A stretch of DNA of 64,000 bases from an uncultured Prevotellaceae bacterium (GCA_900319525.1 ONOU01000003.1:62001-126000); one strand, 5' to 3'. Numbered from the stretch's first letter, positions 51,739-60,180 are shown. The notes: generated by a model from the letters alone, not told the origin. Numbers and translations are program-made.

Positions 51739-52839
51739 ATGGCTGAATATATCAATTCCAACAAAGAGTTTCACTGGGGTGACTGGTATTTCAAGAACCA
51801 TGTCATGCCTGATGATTTCAATTATAAGGCTCACAAGAAGGAACTTTCGCCCTATTATGAGGAGCGGGGTTTCAAGGTCTCGATGATGTTTGACGACTAT
51901 TTCTCGAGCCTCAGCGGCATTCACAGCGACCGTTATTTGTCGATGGATGTGTATTACTTCTTTGTGATTCCGGCTCTCAATCGTCATGACTTCAAGGACG
52001 CTTACCTGGACAAGAACATCTACAGCGAGCTGTTCCCTCAAGTGAGGCAGCCGCAGACGGTCATCAAGAACATTCACGGCCATTACTATCGCAATGGCGA
52101 GGAGATTTCTGCTGACCAGGCGGTTGATGCCGTGGCAGCTTGGGACGGGGACATGATTATCAAGCCCACTGTGGAAACGTGTAATGGCGAGGGCGTTGAG
52201 ATGGTCACTGCCCGCGATGCCGATAGCGTCAAGGCGTTGTTTGGCCAGTATGGTTTCAATTTCATCGTTCAGGAAAAAGTCAAGCAGCATCCCGATCTGC
52301 AACGTGTTAATCCCACGTCGCTCAACTCGATGCGTCTCTACACCTATCGCCGTCAGGATGGCACCTATCACTTCCTTTACCCGTTCGCACACATGCGTTT
52401 TGGCGGTAAGGACGCGATCAAGGACAACGTCTCGCAGGGTGGCGGTACTTGCCTGATTCATCCCGATGGCACTGTCGATGACAGGGTCTATCGCTTCAAG
52501 AGCCTGAACGTGTCATCGCTCAAGCAGGAAACCGGCGTGGAGGACCTTCATGTCCCCAACTATGGTAAGGTCATCGAGACTCTCCTTGCCATGCATCGCC
52601 GTTTACCGTATTTTGATTTTGTGGGGTGGGATGTCACGGTTTTGCCCGATGGCGAACCACTGCTCATCGAGTTCAACCTCGTTCCCAGTGTTGAGGGGCC
52701 TCAACTGATGGCCGGTCCCATGTTTGGAGAGTTTCTTGACGAGGTGATTGAACGGGCCCGACAGGTCGAGAGCGCTCGCATGCAGACGTTTAAAAAGACC
52801 TTTAACAAGGGGATGACATTCTATCTGCACATGCAGTGA
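51739..52839 (+). CDS. Sugar-transfer-associated ATP-grasp protein
   Basis: A 366-residue protein of the ATP-grasp_ST type. Motifs: IIKPTVETCNGEGVEMV, FIVQEKVKQHPDLQRVNPTS with LNSMRLYTYRR, NVSQGGGTCLIHPDGTV, and the metal site PLLIEFNLVPSVEGPQLM. The family occurs in surface-glycan loci and is believed to ligate an amino or carboxyl group, but no substrate has been fixed for this branch. It begins 15 bases after the KAS III gene and is GC-rich. It is unrelated in detail to the two other ATP-grasp enzymes in the window (18847 and 46163). Confidence 0.82.
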   Translation: MAEYINSNKEFHWGDWYFKNHVMPDDFNYKAHKKELSPYYEERGFKVSMMFDDYFSSLSGIHSDRYLSMDVYYFFVIPALNRHDFKDAYLDKNIYSELFPQVRQPQTVIKNIHGHYYRNGEEISADQAVDAVAAWDGDMIIKPTVETCNGEGVEMVTARDADSVKALFGQYGFNFIVQEKVKQHPDLQRVNPTSLNSMRLYTYRRQDGTYHFLYPFAHMRFGGKDAIKDNVSQGGGTCLIHPDGTVDDRVYRFKSLNVSSLKQETGVEDLHVPNYGKVIETLLAMHRRLPYFDFVGWDVTVLPDGEPLLIEFNLVPSVEGPQLMAGPMFGEFLDEVIERARQVESARMQTFKKTFNKGMTFYLHMQ

Positions 52840-52902
52840 TGGCTGTGGGCAATTTTTATAGAGTTTTTACGTTATAGTTAAAAAGAACTAACACATAGCA
52901 AC

Positions 52903-53481
52903 GTGGTCATACGGCAAGTAGTCAATACGGTTTTCAATTCATGCAGTTACGTCTTGTCCCAAGACACGACTTCGTGGATTGTTGATTGTGGCGACGTCGA
53001 TCGCTTGTTGCCGCTCATCGGCGGCCGGTTGTGTGGAGTGATGCTCACCCACGCCCATTTTGATCACATCTACGGCTTGAACCGCCTGGCGTCGCTGTTT
53101 CCTGGCATTTCCATCTTGACCAACGAGGCAGGACGAGAGGGCTTGCTAAGTGATAAATTGAATTTCTCAAGGTATCACGAGACTCCGTTCACGCTTGACA
53201 ATCCCGATCTGATCAAGATCGTGGCTGATGGCCAGGAAGTCGCCCTCGGTGACGGCCTCATGGCCCGCGCGATCTACACGCCAGGCCACGGCCCCGACTG
53301 CGTGACGTGGCAGGTGCAGGATGCGCTCTTCACGGGAGATAGTTACATTCCTGGGGTGAAAACCGTGACCAATTTCCCGCATTCCGATAGAGAACTGGCG
53401 AGGAAGAATAGGGAACGGATCAAACTCATGGCTGAGCATGGCAAGGTTTATCCCGGGCACCCGTCGCTATGTGAGTGTTAA
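52903..53481 (+). CDS. Metallo-beta-lactamase-fold hydrolase
   Basis: A 192-residue MBL-fold protein. The zinc motif THAHFDH is at residues 49-55 (His50, His52, Asp54, His55), TPGHGPDCV carries the next His, and LFTGDSYIPG the bridging Asp. It resembles the small glyoxalase II-like subgroup. The start is a GTG at 52903 after a 63-base gap. Hydrolases of this fold can act as thioesterases on ACP-bound acyl groups, which would suit the neighbourhood (inference). A role as a generic thiolester or phosphodiester hydrolase is equally possible. Confidence 0.82.
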   Translation: MVIRQVVNTVFNSCSYVLSQDTTSWIVDCGDVDRLLPLIGGRLCGVMLTHAHFDHIYGLNRLASLFPGISILTNEAGREGLLSDKLNFSRYHETPFTLDNPDLIKIVADGQEVALGDGLMARAIYTPGHGPDCVTWQVQDALFTGDSYIPGVKTVTNFPHSDRELARKNRERIKLMAEHGKVYPGHPSLCEC

Positions 53482-53499
53482 CCCTGAAATAATGATATT

Positions 53500-54642
53500 A
53501 TGGCTAACAATAAGATTTTGCTTTGTCTGGCTCACATGAGCGGCCAGGAAATGAAATTCATTCAAGAGGCCTTCGATACCAACTGGGTAGTGCCTCTAGG
53601 GCCTAACGTAAACGGCTTTGAACAGGACCTGGAACACTTGTGCGGTCAGGACAAGCGCGTGGTTGCGCTCAGTTCAGGCACTGCTGCCATCCACTTGGCA
53701 CTCGTCAAGTTGGGAGTTGGCCGTGACGATGAGGTGATCTGTCAGTCGATGACATTTTCGGCCAGTGCCAATCCTGTGACTTATCAGGGTGGCGTGCCCG
53801 TGTTCGTTGACAGTGAGCCTGATTCATGGAACATGGATCCCAACCTGCTCGAGGAGGCGATCAAGGACCGTATTGCTAAGACCGGTCGCAAGCCCAAGGC
53901 CATTATTCCGGTCTATCTCTACGGTATGCCTGCCAGAATCGATGACATTATGGAGGTGGCTCGCCGTTACGAGATTCCGGTAGTGGAAGATTCGGCCGAA
54001 GCTTTCGGCTCCCGCTATCGTGGCCAGTTGTGCGGCACCTTCGGCGACTTTGGCATCATGAGCTTCAATGGCAACAAGATGATTACCACCAGTGGTGGCG
54101 GCGCTCTCATCTGCCCTGATGAGGAGACAAAGAAGAAAATCATGTTCTATGCCACCCAGTCGCGTGAGCCCATGCCCTATTACCTGCACAAGGAGATCGG
54201 GTATAACTACCGCATGAGTAACATCTGTGCTGGCATCGGCCGCGGCCAGATGACGGTTTATGAGGAGCATCTGGCTCATCACAAACACCTGTGTGACCGC
54301 TATGTGGAACTCTTTGCCGATATTGATGGCATTGACGTGCATACCAATCCTGATGAATGTTGTGACAGCAATTACTGGCTCAACACCATCCTGATAGATC
54401 CCCACAAGACGGGTACCGACTATGAGACGGTGCGTCTGCATCTCGACTCGTGCAACATCGAGTCCCGCCCGCTGTGGAAGCCCATGCACACCCAGCCCGT
54501 ATTCTCGGGCGCGCCCGCCTATGTCAACGGGGTAAGTGAGCACCTCTTCACGATGGGACTGTGCTTGCCCAGTGGCCCCTGGGTGAGTGATGAAGACGTC
54601 GAGCGTGTGGCGCGTGAGGTGATCGCCTGCTGCAAGCCTTGA
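53500..54642 (+). CDS. DegT/DnrJ/EryC1/StrS-family sugar aminotransferase
   Basis: A 380-residue PLP-dependent enzyme. ILLCLAHMSGQEMKFIQEAF opens the protein; WVVPLGPNVNGFE, SSGTAAIHLALVKLG, the PLP Asp in VEDSAEAFGSRY and the Schiff-base lysine in SFNGNKMITTSGGG (Lys193) follow. It closely resembles the PglE group, which aminates UDP-2-acetamido-2,6-dideoxy-4-keto sugars at C4 to give a substrate for PglD. The PglD-like gene follows after 41 bases. No PglF-type 4,6-dehydratase occurs in the window, so its keto-sugar must be supplied from elsewhere in the genome. It is GC-rich. Confidence 0.92.
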   Translation: MANNKILLCLAHMSGQEMKFIQEAFDTNWVVPLGPNVNGFEQDLEHLCGQDKRVVALSSGTAAIHLALVKLGVGRDDEVICQSMTFSASANPVTYQGGVPVFVDSEPDSWNMDPNLLEEAIKDRIAKTGRKPKAIIPVYLYGMPARIDDIMEVARRYEIPVVEDSAEAFGSRYRGQLCGTFGDFGIMSFNGNKMITTSGGGALICPDEETKKKIMFYATQSREPMPYYLHKEIGYNYRMSNICAGIGRGQMTVYEEHLAHHKHLCDRYVELFADIDGIDVHTNPDECCDSNYWLNTILIDPHKTGTDYETVRLHLDSCNIESRPLWKPMHTQPVFSGAPAYVNGVSEHLFTMGLCLPSGPWVSDEDVERVAREVIACCKP

Positions 54643-54683
54643 CTTATTTTGTGAAAATCCTAAAAACCAAAACTTTATAGAAA

Positions 54684-55328
54684 ATGAATATCGCAATCTA
54701 TGGAGCTGGAGGATTTGGTAAGGAAGTTGCCTGTCTGATTAACAGAATCAATGCAAGTGGTTGCTGTGATTGGAATCTGGTAGGCTTCTTTGACGACTCC
54801 AAGCCTGTGGGAATGCAAGTTTCCAGCTATGGGAAGGTGATGGGAGGAATGGAACTGCTCTCCAGTTACAGTGAGCCGCTGGCCATTGCTATTGCCATCA
54901 ACGATAACAAGGCTGTCAAGCGCATCCGTGAGAGCATTGACAATCCCATGATATCCTTCCCCAACTTAATTGATCCATCGTTGTTCTATGTCGATAAGCA
55001 GACGGTCACGATGGGCGAGGGTAATATCATCCAGAATGACTGTATGATATCCTGTGATGTGGTAATTGGCAGTTTCAACCTCATTAACGACCATGTGGTT
55101 GTGGGGCATGACAATGTCATCGGTGACTTCAACGGACTCATGCCTGCGGCTCATCTCTCAGGAGGAATCACTATCGGCAACAACAATTTGTTGGGTGTGG
55201 CCAGTGTTGTGCTGCAGGGAATGACCATAGGCAATGGCGTCACCCTGGGCGCCAACAGTGTGCTCATGACGCAGCCGCGTGACAACTCTACCTACTTGGG
55301 TGTTCCGGCCAAGAGGTTCGACTTTTAA
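54684..55328 (+). CDS. PglD-like sugar N-acyltransferase
   Basis: A 214-residue enzyme of the PglD type: N-terminal nucleotide-sugar domain MNIAIYGAGGFGKEVACLI, then a left-handed beta-helix with GEGNIIQNDCMISCDVVIG, the putative catalytic His in HVVVGHDNVIG, LGVASVVLQGMTIGNGVT and the closing YLGVPAKRFDF. The family uses acetyl-CoA to acetylate the 4-amino group of UDP-amino sugars. It lies 41 bases downstream of the PglE-like aminotransferase gene. It is paralogous to the second half of the fusion at 46163. Given the ACP genes around it, an acyl-ACP donor instead of acetyl-CoA is worth testing (inference). Confidence 0.9.
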   Translation: MNIAIYGAGGFGKEVACLINRINASGCCDWNLVGFFDDSKPVGMQVSSYGKVMGGMELLSSYSEPLAIAIAINDNKAVKRIRESIDNPMISFPNLIDPSLFYVDKQTVTMGEGNIIQNDCMISCDVVIGSFNLINDHVVVGHDNVIGDFNGLMPAAHLSGGITIGNNNLLGVASVVLQGMTIGNGVTLGANSVLMTQPRDNSTYLGVPAKRFDF

Positions 55329-55436
55329 CCACTGAAGAGCCCTAAGAGACTACTGGTTTATGGTATTCGTGTATGTTAAACTTTAAATTTGTCATGTAAA
55401 ATTGAGCAATAAGGTGTGAGATTGGTTTTTTTTATT

Positions 55437-55444
55437 TAATTTTG
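55437..55444 (+). promoter_or_regulatory. -7 box TAATTTTG ahead of the second ACP/KAS III module
   Basis: TAATTTTG matches TAnnTTTG and lies 47 bases before ATG 55491, giving a leader of about 40 bases. No -33 TTG is seen at 19-20 bp (a GTG occurs there). It is placed like the promoter in front of the paralogous ACP at 48698. Confidence 0.45.
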
Positions 55445-55490
55445 CACCCCGTATGAATTCATATGGTGATATTGCATTATCATGCTGTAA

Positions 55491-55724
55491 ATGGAGATAG
55501 AACGATTCATAGATAATTTCACGGAACTGTTTGACGAGACAGATCCCGCTACTATAACGGCCACAACGCGGTTCAAGGACTTGAAGGAGTGGTCATCTCT
55601 TGTTGCGTTGTCGGTCATTGCGATGATTGACGAAGAATATGATGTGGAATTCCGTGGTGATGACATCCGCGGGAGCAACACCGTTCAAGACTTATTCAAT
55701 ATTGTCAAGAAGAGGGTAGGGTGA
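55491..55724 (+). CDS. Acyl carrier protein (WSSL type, paralog)
   Basis: A 77-residue ACP closely similar to the one at 48698: FDETD, FTADTKFK-like TATTRFKDL, and EWSSLVALSVIAMIDEEYDV. The phosphopantetheine serine is Ser36, with Ser35 in place of Asp. It starts its own transcription unit behind a -7 box and is followed after 154 bases by the second KAS III gene. The 154-base spacer contains no gene I can support. Two WSS-type ACPs each near a KAS III suggest a duplicated module. Confidence 0.88.
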   Translation: MEIERFIDNFTELFDETDPATITATTRFKDLKEWSSLVALSVIAMIDEEYDVEFRGDDIRGSNTVQDLFNIVKKRVG

Positions 55725-55878
55725 TCGTTTGGGACAAGATAGCCCCCAATCGTTACAGTATAGTGCAGTACAACACACAGACAGACTGAGAACGGATACC
55801 GCTACAACATCCCATTCTCGTCGTTTCGGTTCTATTACCATTTCCACTTTTTTACAGGACAACTAGCTCCTGCTTTTT

Positions 55879-56928
55879 ATGGCAACAATCAATTTTCAAG
55901 GAGTCGGTATCAAGGCTATGAGTGCCTGTGTACCACCCGGGGTTGTCGACAATAGAGACCTCGGTTACCTCATTCCCGAGGAAGAAATAGACAAGACTAT
56001 TAATAATATAGGTATTGAACAGCGTCGCATTGCCGATGCCGATGTCACTGCCAGCGATTTGTGCTACAAGGCCGCCCGGCAGCTGATGGACGATAACGGC
56101 ATCGACCCTGCCAGCATCGATGTGCTGCTGTTCATGAGCCAGACCCCCGACTACCGTATTCCCGCCACGTCGTGCCTGTTACAGCATCGGCTGGGACTTC
56201 CTCGCGAGACAATGTGCTTTGACATCTCACTGGGTTGCTCTGGTTACTTGTATGCTTTGAGCACAGCCTTTGCCTATGCATCGATGCAGGGCATCAACCG
56301 TGTGCTGCTGCTCGACGGTGAGACGTTTTCCAAGATCGTTAACCGCAGGGACAAGGTCGATTGGCCTCTCTATGGTGATGCGGGCACTGCCACTCTGGTC
56401 GAGAAAGGCGACTACGGCACGTCGACGTTCATGCTAAATACCGATGGCAGCGGTGAGGATGTTCTCAAGGTGCATGCAGGCATGCGTCATCCCATTACTG
56501 CCGACTCGTGTGTTGAGCGCGAGCGTGAGGATGGCAATATCCGCACCGAGCTTGAGGTGTTCATGGATGGTATGGACGTCTTTAATTTTGCCATCAGTAA
56601 AGTGCCCAAGAGCATTAAGTTGCTGCTCCAGCAGACCAACCGCACCATTGATGATGTAGATTACCTGGTTTTCCATCAGGCCAATCGCTTCATGATGGAC
56701 TTTTTTGTCAAGAAATTGAAGATTTCTCCCGAGCATGTGCCTTATTGCATCGGCAAGTATGGCAATACCAGCAGCGCGTCTGTACCACTGACCATCGTCA
56801 GCGAACTTGCCGGAAAACTCGATGGGGAACACACGGTGGTGATGAGCGCATTTGGTGCCGGCTTGAGTTGGGGATCGGCGATGGTAGCAATGCGGGACTG
56901 CAAGATCTCGCCCGTGTTTGATTATTGA
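55879..56928 (+). CDS. KAS III-family enzyme (second copy)
   Basis: A 349-residue thiolase-fold enzyme with the triad Cys120 (SLGCSGYLYAL), His266 (LVFHQANRF) and Asn296 (GKYGNTSSAS). It opens GVGIKAMSACVPPGVVDN, parallel to the copy at 50659, with the same triad Cys position, and is its paralog. Divergence is clear in the loop after the Cys and in the substrate entrance (SKIVNRRDKVDW), so the two probably take different acyl groups. Its stop overlaps the ATG of the VOC-protein gene by one base, implying a shared product pathway. Confidence 0.9.
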   Translation: MATINFQGVGIKAMSACVPPGVVDNRDLGYLIPEEEIDKTINNIGIEQRRIADADVTASDLCYKAARQLMDDNGIDPASIDVLLFMSQTPDYRIPATSCLLQHRLGLPRETMCFDISLGCSGYLYALSTAFAYASMQGINRVLLLDGETFSKIVNRRDKVDWPLYGDAGTATLVEKGDYGTSTFMLNTDGSGEDVLKVHAGMRHPITADSCVEREREDGNIRTELEVFMDGMDVFNFAISKVPKSIKLLLQQTNRTIDDVDYLVFHQANRFMMDFFVKKLKISPEHVPYCIGKYGNTSSASVPLTIVSELAGKLDGEHTVVMSAFGAGLSWGSAMVAMRDCKISPVFDY

Positions 56929-57332
56929 TGCTCACTTTCCACCACATCGGCATCGCTTGCCATGACATAGCCAAGACCCTGACTTTTTATTTGGGCATGG
57001 GCTATGTGGCTGCGCCCGTCATCGATGACCCGCTGCAGCATGTGCGTGTCTGTTTCCTGGAGAAGCCGGGCGCACCCAGGCTTGAATTGCTCGAGCCGCT
57101 AGATGATAAAAGCCCCGTGGCCCGCACCCTTGCCACGGCAGGCGTGACCCCTTACCACATGTGCTACGAGGTTCAGGACATTGCTCAGGCCATTGGAGAA
57201 CTGCGTGATCAGCGGTTCCTCCTGGTCAGTGGCCCCGTTCCCGCATGTGCGATGGAGGACAGGAGGGTGGCCTTTCTTTTCCAGAAAAACACAGGACTCA
57301 TTGAGCTGGTTGAAGCGCGGCCACTGCAATGA
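56928..57332 (+). CDS. VOC-superfamily protein (methylmalonyl-CoA epimerase-like)
   Basis: A 134-residue protein with two beta-alpha-beta-beta-beta units. The metal-ligand positions of the VOC fold can be seen: His in TFHHIGIACHD, Glu in LELLEPLDD, His in PYHMCYEVQD and Glu in GLIELVEAR. The sequence resembles methylmalonyl-CoA epimerase and other glyoxalase/bleomycin-resistance relatives. The ATG at 56928 overlaps the KAS III stop (TGATG). Coupled to a KAS III gene, it may epimerise or isomerise the alpha or beta carbon of an acyl thioester (inference). Its stop overlaps the next gene by four bases. Confidence 0.85.
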   Translation: MLTFHHIGIACHDIAKTLTFYLGMGYVAAPVIDDPLQHVRVCFLEKPGAPRLELLEPLDDKSPVARTLATAGVTPYHMCYEVQDIAQAIGELRDQRFLLVSGPVPACAMEDRRVAFLFQKNTGLIELVEARPLQ

Positions 57333-58333
57333 ATGAACTATTGTTGACATATATTGTCCCTGTATATAACACCGAACACTATGTGCTGCGGTGTCTGTGC
57401 TCTATTGTCAATCAGCAGCTTTGGCCCAGCGATTACGAGGTGCTGGTCGTCGATGACGGCTCTACCGACGGCTGCCGGGACATCATCGCTGATTTTGCCA
57501 GCGGGCACAGCCAGGTGAGACTGTTAACCCAGGCTAATGCCGGCGTCAGCGCGGCCCGCAACATGGCCCTAGATCAGGCTCGCGGCCAGTATGTCATGTT
57601 TGTCGATAGCGATGACCGCATTGGGGATGATGTGGTTCACCGTCTGGTGCAGCGTGCCATCGACGATGATCTTGATGTGTTGTCTTTCAACTATGACTGT
57701 GAAGACTCCCATGGCAACACGTTGCCCCATACGCGTAACGATAACTATGACAATACAGGTGTCACTACCGGGTGTGATTTCCTGATGGGGCACAGCATGA
57801 CGCCCTATGTGTGGCGTTTTATCATCCGCCGCGATTACCTGGAGCGCGAACAGTTGCGCTTTGATACATCGCTCATCGCATGTGAGGATGGTGCGCTCAT
57901 TTCCCGTTTCCTGCTCAATGCGGGGCGAGTGGCCCACGATAACACTGTGGCCTATTGCTATGTCAACCGCAGTGACAGTGCGATGCACAATCCCGATCGT
58001 GACCACCTGCGCCGTCGCATCTTCAGTCAAGTCGATGCTGCCGTCTCAATCAATGCCAACGCGCGGCAATTTGAGGAACAGACAGGGAAGCGTGCCCCGG
58101 CAAGCGTCTATGGAGTGAGAAACGTCTATCTCTACTTCTCCATGACCAAGGCGCTGACCTGCGGCTTGGTGGACGAGGTCTTGGATCGCATTCGCCAGGC
58201 TGGTCTCTTTCCCTTCCCCTGTGTGGGACCCGAGGCCGATTATCAGGGTGTGAAGTGGAAACTCATTCACTCCTTGATGATGCGTCCCCGCTTGTGGAAG
58301 CTACTTAGCAACATCTACCAGAAAGTAAGATAA
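57329..58333 (+). CDS. Glycosyltransferase family 2
   Basis: A 334-residue GT2 enzyme: LTYIVPVYNTEHYVLRCLCS, VDDGSTDGCRDII, the metal motif VDSDDRIGDDVV and a late ACEDGALISRFLLNAG. It is GC-rich and embedded in the acyl-metabolism operon, with ATGA overlap to the VOC gene (57329-57332) and a one-base gap to the FkbH gene. This close coupling suggests that the sugar it adds is the one that receives, or carries, the special acyl group. Confidence 0.9.
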   Translation: MNELLLTYIVPVYNTEHYVLRCLCSIVNQQLWPSDYEVLVVDDGSTDGCRDIIADFASGHSQVRLLTQANAGVSAARNMALDQARGQYVMFVDSDDRIGDDVVHRLVQRAIDDDLDVLSFNYDCEDSHGNTLPHTRNDNYDNTGVTTGCDFLMGHSMTPYVWRFIIRRDYLEREQLRFDTSLIACEDGALISRFLLNAGRVAHDNTVAYCYVNRSDSAMHNPDRDHLRRRIFSQVDAAVSINANARQFEEQTGKRAPASVYGVRNVYLYFSMTKALTCGLVDEVLDRIRQAGLFPFPCVGPEADYQGVKWKLIHSLMMRPRLWKLLSNIYQKVR

Positions 58334-58334
58334 A

Positions 58335-59930
58335 ATGATGAAGACATTTGTCTTTCGCAATCACACGATAGAGCCTCTTCTGGGCTATGACGGCATGACC
58401 TATTCGGGCTATGACGACATCAGTGTCGTCCCCCGTGAGGTGGACCGGTACATCTGGTTCTATCAGGTGCCCGTCAATGCCGATAGCGCCCAGTTGGCCG
58501 AGGAGATAGACTCTTACCGCGACAAGTTGGATCTCGTGCTGGCTGCGGCCGATGAGCACAAGCCGTTTATCATCCTGTCGCTGGTCAACCTGTTCCCGTT
58601 GACAATGACAGGCAACGATACTGCCTTGAGCGAGGCGATATCGGCCTTCAACAGTCATGCGGCTCGCCTGTCCAGGGAGCGCGCCGGGGTCAAGTGGGTG
58701 GACTTTTCGGCGTTCACCTCACGATATGAAGCCGATGTGCTCATTAACTGGAAATACTACTTCATGTCCCAGACGCTCATCAATCCCAAACTCGTTCATG
58801 ACTTCCAGCACTGGTGGCAGCGCATCGAACAGGAACTGCTGTACAACCGCAAGAAATGCCTGGTTCTCGATTTGGATAATACCCTGTGGGGTGGGGTGCT
58901 GGGCGAGGATGGCATCGATGGAATCCAGATAGGCGGAGATTATCCTGGAAAAGCCTATACCTACTGGCAGCGTGCCCTGTTGCAGCTCTCCCGCAATGGC
59001 GTGATACTGGCCGTGTGCAGCAAGAATAACGAAGCCGATGTACAGCAGGCATGGGAGAAGAATCCCGCTATGGTACTCAAGCGTGAGCACTTCAGTGCCC
59101 TGCGCATCAATTGGCAGGACAAGGCCACGAGCATGCAGGAATTGGCTGAGGAACTCAACATCGGCTTGGATAGTATGGTTTTCCTGGATGATAATCCCAG
59201 CGAGCGCGAACTCATCAAGCAGATGCTCCCCGAGGTTGTGGTGCCTGATTTCCCCGAGAAGCCATATCAGCTCATGCCTTTCTTTAAGTCGCTGGTCGAG
59301 AGTTACTTCCGTATCTATGCGGTGACCAGCGAAGATCGTGCCAAAACCGAGCAATACCAGGCCAATGCCCGCCGCAATGCCGAGCAGGCCCGTTTCACCA
59401 CGATGGAGAGCTATCTCTATAGCCTGGATATACAGATGGATGTCATCCCTGCCGATGAGCATAACTTGCCCCGCATTGCCCAGATGACCCAAAAGACCAA
59501 CCAGTTCAACCTGACAACCCGGCGATATGCCGAGGATGAGGTGCGGCGACTGCTGGACAAGGGGTGGCAAATCTATTGCCTGAATGTGAGTGACCGCTTT
59601 GGTGACAGTGGCATCACTGCAACCATCTTTATAGAGCCTATCGACGACAAGACCGCCAGCATCGACACCTTGCTGCTCAGTTGCCGCATCCTGGGTAAGG
59701 GTATCGAGGAGGCCTTTGCCAAGACGGTGTTCAACTTGTTAAGGCTTGACGGGTACAGGCAACTGCAGGCAGCCTATCTGCCCACGGCGCGCAATGGTCA
59801 GACCGCTGATTTCTATGATCGCATGGGCATGACTCTTGCACGCACTGGTGGCGATGGGGCCAAGTATTATGAAATGTCATTGAATGACGTGTTTGAAATC
59901 AATAATTGCTACAATATCAGAGTGCTATGA
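58335..59930 (+). CDS. FkbH-like HAD-IIIC enzyme (glyceryl-ACP former)
   Basis: A 531-residue FkbH-family protein. An N-terminal alpha/beta region (about 1-165) is followed by the HAD-IIIC domain with CLVLDLDNTLWGGVLGEDG (nucleophile Asp near 178), CSKNNEADV, and VFLDDNPSERELIKQMLP. A C-terminal GNAT-like domain (about 400-525) contains RFGDSGITATIFIEP and YLPTARNGQTADFYDRMG. In characterised pathways this family takes 1,3-bisphosphoglycerate and loads a glyceryl group onto an ACP. Its stop overlaps the ACP start (ATGA at 59927-59930), which directly supports that pairing. Whether the glyceryl group ends on the glycan is inference. Confidence 0.92.
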   Translation: MMKTFVFRNHTIEPLLGYDGMTYSGYDDISVVPREVDRYIWFYQVPVNADSAQLAEEIDSYRDKLDLVLAAADEHKPFIILSLVNLFPLTMTGNDTALSEAISAFNSHAARLSRERAGVKWVDFSAFTSRYEADVLINWKYYFMSQTLINPKLVHDFQHWWQRIEQELLYNRKKCLVLDLDNTLWGGVLGEDGIDGIQIGGDYPGKAYTYWQRALLQLSRNGVILAVCSKNNEADVQQAWEKNPAMVLKREHFSALRINWQDKATSMQELAEELNIGLDSMVFLDDNPSERELIKQMLPEVVVPDFPEKPYQLMPFFKSLVESYFRIYAVTSEDRAKTEQYQANARRNAEQARFTTMESYLYSLDIQMDVIPADEHNLPRIAQMTQKTNQFNLTTRRYAEDEVRRLLDKGWQIYCLNVSDRFGDSGITATIFIEPIDDKTASIDTLLLSCRILGKGIEEAFAKTVFNLLRLDGYRQLQAAYLPTARNGQTADFYDRMGMTLARTGGDGAKYYEMSLNDVFEINNCYNIRVL

Positions 59931-60151
59931 ATATTGAAGAAAAAGTACTGGAAATCATGCGCATGACTTTCGGCGTGGATGAGGTGACAACCGACGCGTC
60001 ACAGAAGAATTGTGAACAATGGGACTCGTTGCGGCATCTCACGCTGGCATCTGAACTGGAAGAGGCGTTTGACTTGGAGTTGGAACCCGAGGAAATCGCC
60101 GAGATGACCGACTTTGCACGAGTCGTTGCCATGTTGAAGTCTAAACTCTGA
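59927..60151 (+). CDS. Acyl carrier protein (partner of FkbH)
   Basis: A 74-residue ACP from ATG 59927. The phosphopantetheine site is Ser34 in CEQWDSLRHLTL, a canonical DSL motif unlike the WSS-type ACPs; helix II follows in SELEEAFDLELEP. The ATGA overlap with the FkbH gene points to this ACP as the glyceryl carrier. A short gap of 29 bases leads to the membrane acyltransferase gene, which may take the group from the ACP. Confidence 0.9.
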   Translation: MNIEEKVLEIMRMTFGVDEVTTDASQKNCEQWDSLRHLTLASELEEAFDLELEPEEIAEMTDFARVVAMLKSKL

Positions 60152-60180
60152 CAAACCCTTCCGGTCGCCACACTGCAACG

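Noticed and set aside
50923..52461. A 512-codon open frame on the minus strand
   Set aside because: It is antisense to the KAS III and ATP-grasp genes, crosses their boundary and carries no recognisable motif.
53824..54696. A 290-codon minus-strand frame
   Set aside because: It is opposite the aminotransferase gene, with no domain and no promoter.
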